Shown: positions 61,861 through 64,000 of the stretch, in pieces | Position numbering within the stretch: the stretch's first letter is position 1 | How the letters are laid out: every line of letters starts with the position of its first letter | Assembly (NCBI RefSeq): GCF_964204645.1 | Contig: NC_134034.1 | Location: 13,645,962 to 13,709,961 of the forward strand | Source of the DNA: Tubulanus polymorphus | Lineage: Eukaryota > Nemertea > Palaeonemertea > Tubulaniformes > Tubulanidae | Direction of reading: 5' to 3' | Length of the DNA stretch: 64,000 nt | Translations under genes and position numbers: made by a program | Notes under the pieces: generated by a model | What the model saw: the letters and a program-made list of their open reading frames with translations, nothing else | Databases searched by the model: none | Told to the model about the DNA's origin: nothing

Positions 61861-64000
61861 TTCTGAGTCTATTGATATATCGTCCTGGAGGTGTGCGACA
61901 TAAACACTTCCGACACCCGCTTAATATTTCCGCCGGAATAAATAATATCGGCAATGATCCAGCAGCATGAAGTCATCAATTCAAATCTTTAAGAGTTGTG
62001 TATCACCATCATCATCATATACCCACATAGTATAATTACTTGTCTCAAGCTATGCAGAACTTTTGTACGCTCCACTCACGCCATCGCAAAACCGCAATTC
62101 ATCGATAAATGGACACCGCTTGGGGGGAGGTCTTATTAAAACCGACCCTCGCGGTGACTTTCCCTCTTCTCGTCTGCCGCGGCTGTGTACGCCGGCAACA
62201 GGAAGTTAACGACCTAGCACGGCTCCGAGTTCGCGCCGGCGGGGTCCGACTCGTTACGCGTCTTCAACAACGCCAGACATTGGCGAATACAATATCTGGT
62301 TTTTAGAATTTATTGAAATCGTCGGCAAAACATTGAAACTAATACAATGGAAGGAGAGATTGTATGTATGTATGGGAAATTTAGTAAGTTGCTCAATTCT
62401 TGCGTCCATCAACTTTGTTGATGAGGCGGCAATGTGGCGGCATATCTACCCACTTCTAATGCAGCCTAATATAACTATACCCATCACATGCCTCAAATTG
62501 TCTCACTCTGTTTACGCGTTTGCTTGGTGCTTAGGAAAGACTTAACGAATTTCCCAAAAAATCAAGTTTCTAGACATGACTTAAGAAATCGGAAAAAGGA
62601 AATTTGAAAATTAGTTAATCTGTTATTACGTACAGTGAAACAATTATTTTCTAAATCAATCAAACGAAATATTCAACGACGTCTGTTTAACGTAAGAAAC
62701 CAATTTAGACATTATTGCCCTTAACTTCGCCGTGAAATATTTCATGAAATTTAGATATTATTTTTCCGACTAGGGGAATTTATTCATGTGGAGATAACGA
62801 ATAAAACGATTCCCATTATATGAATTGACGCCCTGGGCGCAGAAAGGCAAGAGGCGCCATAGGTAAAACCGGCGTCCGTGAGATACATTGCGGTTAGGCA
62901 TCGCCCTCGGGGTGTTAGAAGCATCTCTCATGGGAACATTTATCATCGAATTTATAGACATTATTTCCGGGGACATTTTTACCTACATTCGATTTTTATT
63001 CATCATTAGTATAGAATTTGAGAAATCATTGATGGACTTTACATGAATAGTCGAACGTAGAGTCCTCGTTTGATGTGAGTGCTTCAACCGTATTTTTTAG
63101 AATATTTTGACATCCATTTGTGTTTATGTTCGTGATACAATCCAGGTGGCGCCAATGTGCTCAAAACGTATCAATGTATGAAAAACGTCACGTCACTTGT
63201 TTATCCAAAGGACGTGAACTATCTACGTATTCTATTAGTCTAAGGAATATTTATGAATCTTTGTTTGAAAACTAGGAACTCTTAAGAGAATTTTCGTTCT
63301 TTGTGGGTAGTTATGTATCCAAGGACCAACTGCACTTAGACTGTTGTTCTATGATTTAAGACCAACCTGAGCTTATTTCGGTTCTATCACAAATATTAGA
63401 TATTTCGACAGCGCGATTTGAGATCACATTTTTATTTAAGTAAGGAATTTGCAACTGGGCCCTGTGGTCAGTCTTTTGGTCTTGAATCTAAGGATCGATT
63501 GTAGAAGTTCGGCTCCAAATAAGTTTTTAAAATTAAAACGTTAAATTGTCGGTTGAACTGCGCTGTCGGGTGCGAGAGGCAAGTGGTTTCAATGTCAAGG
63601 AAGTTTTAATCCGTCGGTCGACTGAATTGACTCGCGAACAAAAACCACCACAATAAGAGACTGTAATGAATTTATTCGAGGTCGAAGTTAAAACAACTTC
63701 AGTCCGGATTAATAGACTTAATCCACTTAATTACGCAATCAAGTCGTGCGGAGTTAATCCGCATTTATAAAGCGGTTAACTAAACCGGACTTGCACCTGG
63801 AACACCGAACGCGAACAACCAACCGACCGACCGACCGATCGATAGAATCCGGAAGTACCCAGCGCAGACGATACGGATTCATTCAACTATTTGATTTAAT
63901 AATGATTTTTACACGTCGAGTATTGTTGATAACGTGTAGAGGTTTTGTTTTATGTCTGTTCCGCTGTTCACAATCTGATTAACTTCACTCACCCAAATAA

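Larger units (their letters stand above)
54931..64000. other. Gene-poor 9 kb region downstream of RETSAT
   Basis: Apart from the short candidate exon at 56586-56633 I found no supportable coding exon. It contains arrays of the CAGTTCCACAGTT repeat, copy C of the tRNA-related repeat, a hairpin at 60751-60821, a (TA) run near 59760 and G-runs near 55310. Long open frames near 57673, 61036 and 62109 have no recognisable domains. Confidence 0.45.

Noticed and set aside
63791-63982. Possible start of a gene at the right edge with a short hydrophobic peptide
   Set aside because: The frame ends after 63 codons and no signal-peptide cleavage site or donor site is convincing.

Overview
The window is eukaryotic nuclear DNA, most likely from a marine bilaterian invertebrate. 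The evidence is multi-exon genes with GT-AG introns of a few hundred bases, long (TA)n and (GA)n microsatellites, tRNA-derived repeats, fold-back elements and no bacterial-style operons. The gene set fits an animal with motile cilia and a retained retinoid-type enzyme: CFAP221, a CFAP210-like exon, retinol saturase, a membrane adenylyl cyclase, a Fer3-type bHLH factor and a peptide-type GPCR. Retinol saturase is kept in vertebrates and many lophotrochozoans, so a mollusc, annelid, brachiopod or similar animal is my best guess. The phylum cannot be fixed from this sequence alone.

Layout. 0-4.6 kb: an exon of a CFAP210-like ciliary microtubule inner protein (-), microsatellites, and an intronless bHLH gene (-). 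4.6-9.6 kb: no recognisable gene. 9.6-13.6 kb: an intronless four-pass membrane protein (+), a higher-order minisatellite, and a small three-exon EF-hand gene (-) with a TATA box. 18.1-22.5 kb: a ten-exon gene (+) whose product joins two ubiquitin-like N-terminal modules to a von Willebrand A domain, followed directly by about twenty copies of a 28-bp repeat. 24.5-25.5 kb: an intronless rhodopsin-class GPCR (-). 26.7-37.2 kb: a complete ADCY8-like adenylyl cyclase (-). 38.3-45.8 kb: a complete 19-exon CFAP221 gene (-). 47.7-54.9 kb: a complete 12-exon RETSAT gene (+), divergent from CFAP221. 54.9-64 kb: repeats and one possible short first exon.

The genes do not form one pathway. CFAP221 and the CFAP210-like exon both belong to the ciliary axoneme. 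The GPCR and the adenylyl cyclase could belong to cAMP signalling, but their adjacency is not evidence for that. The repeat landscape is rich. It includes two copies of a TTAA-flanked piggyBac-like MITE, one of which carries a nested TA-flanked fold-back that the other copy lacks. There are three copies of a composite repeat with an internal tRNA-like head, two of which carry telomere-like GGGTTA runs. A short CAGTTCCACAGTT repeat is scattered through the introns of nearly every multi-exon gene.

Exon joins were worked out by hand from splice motifs, reading-frame phase and recalled family sequences. No database search was possible.
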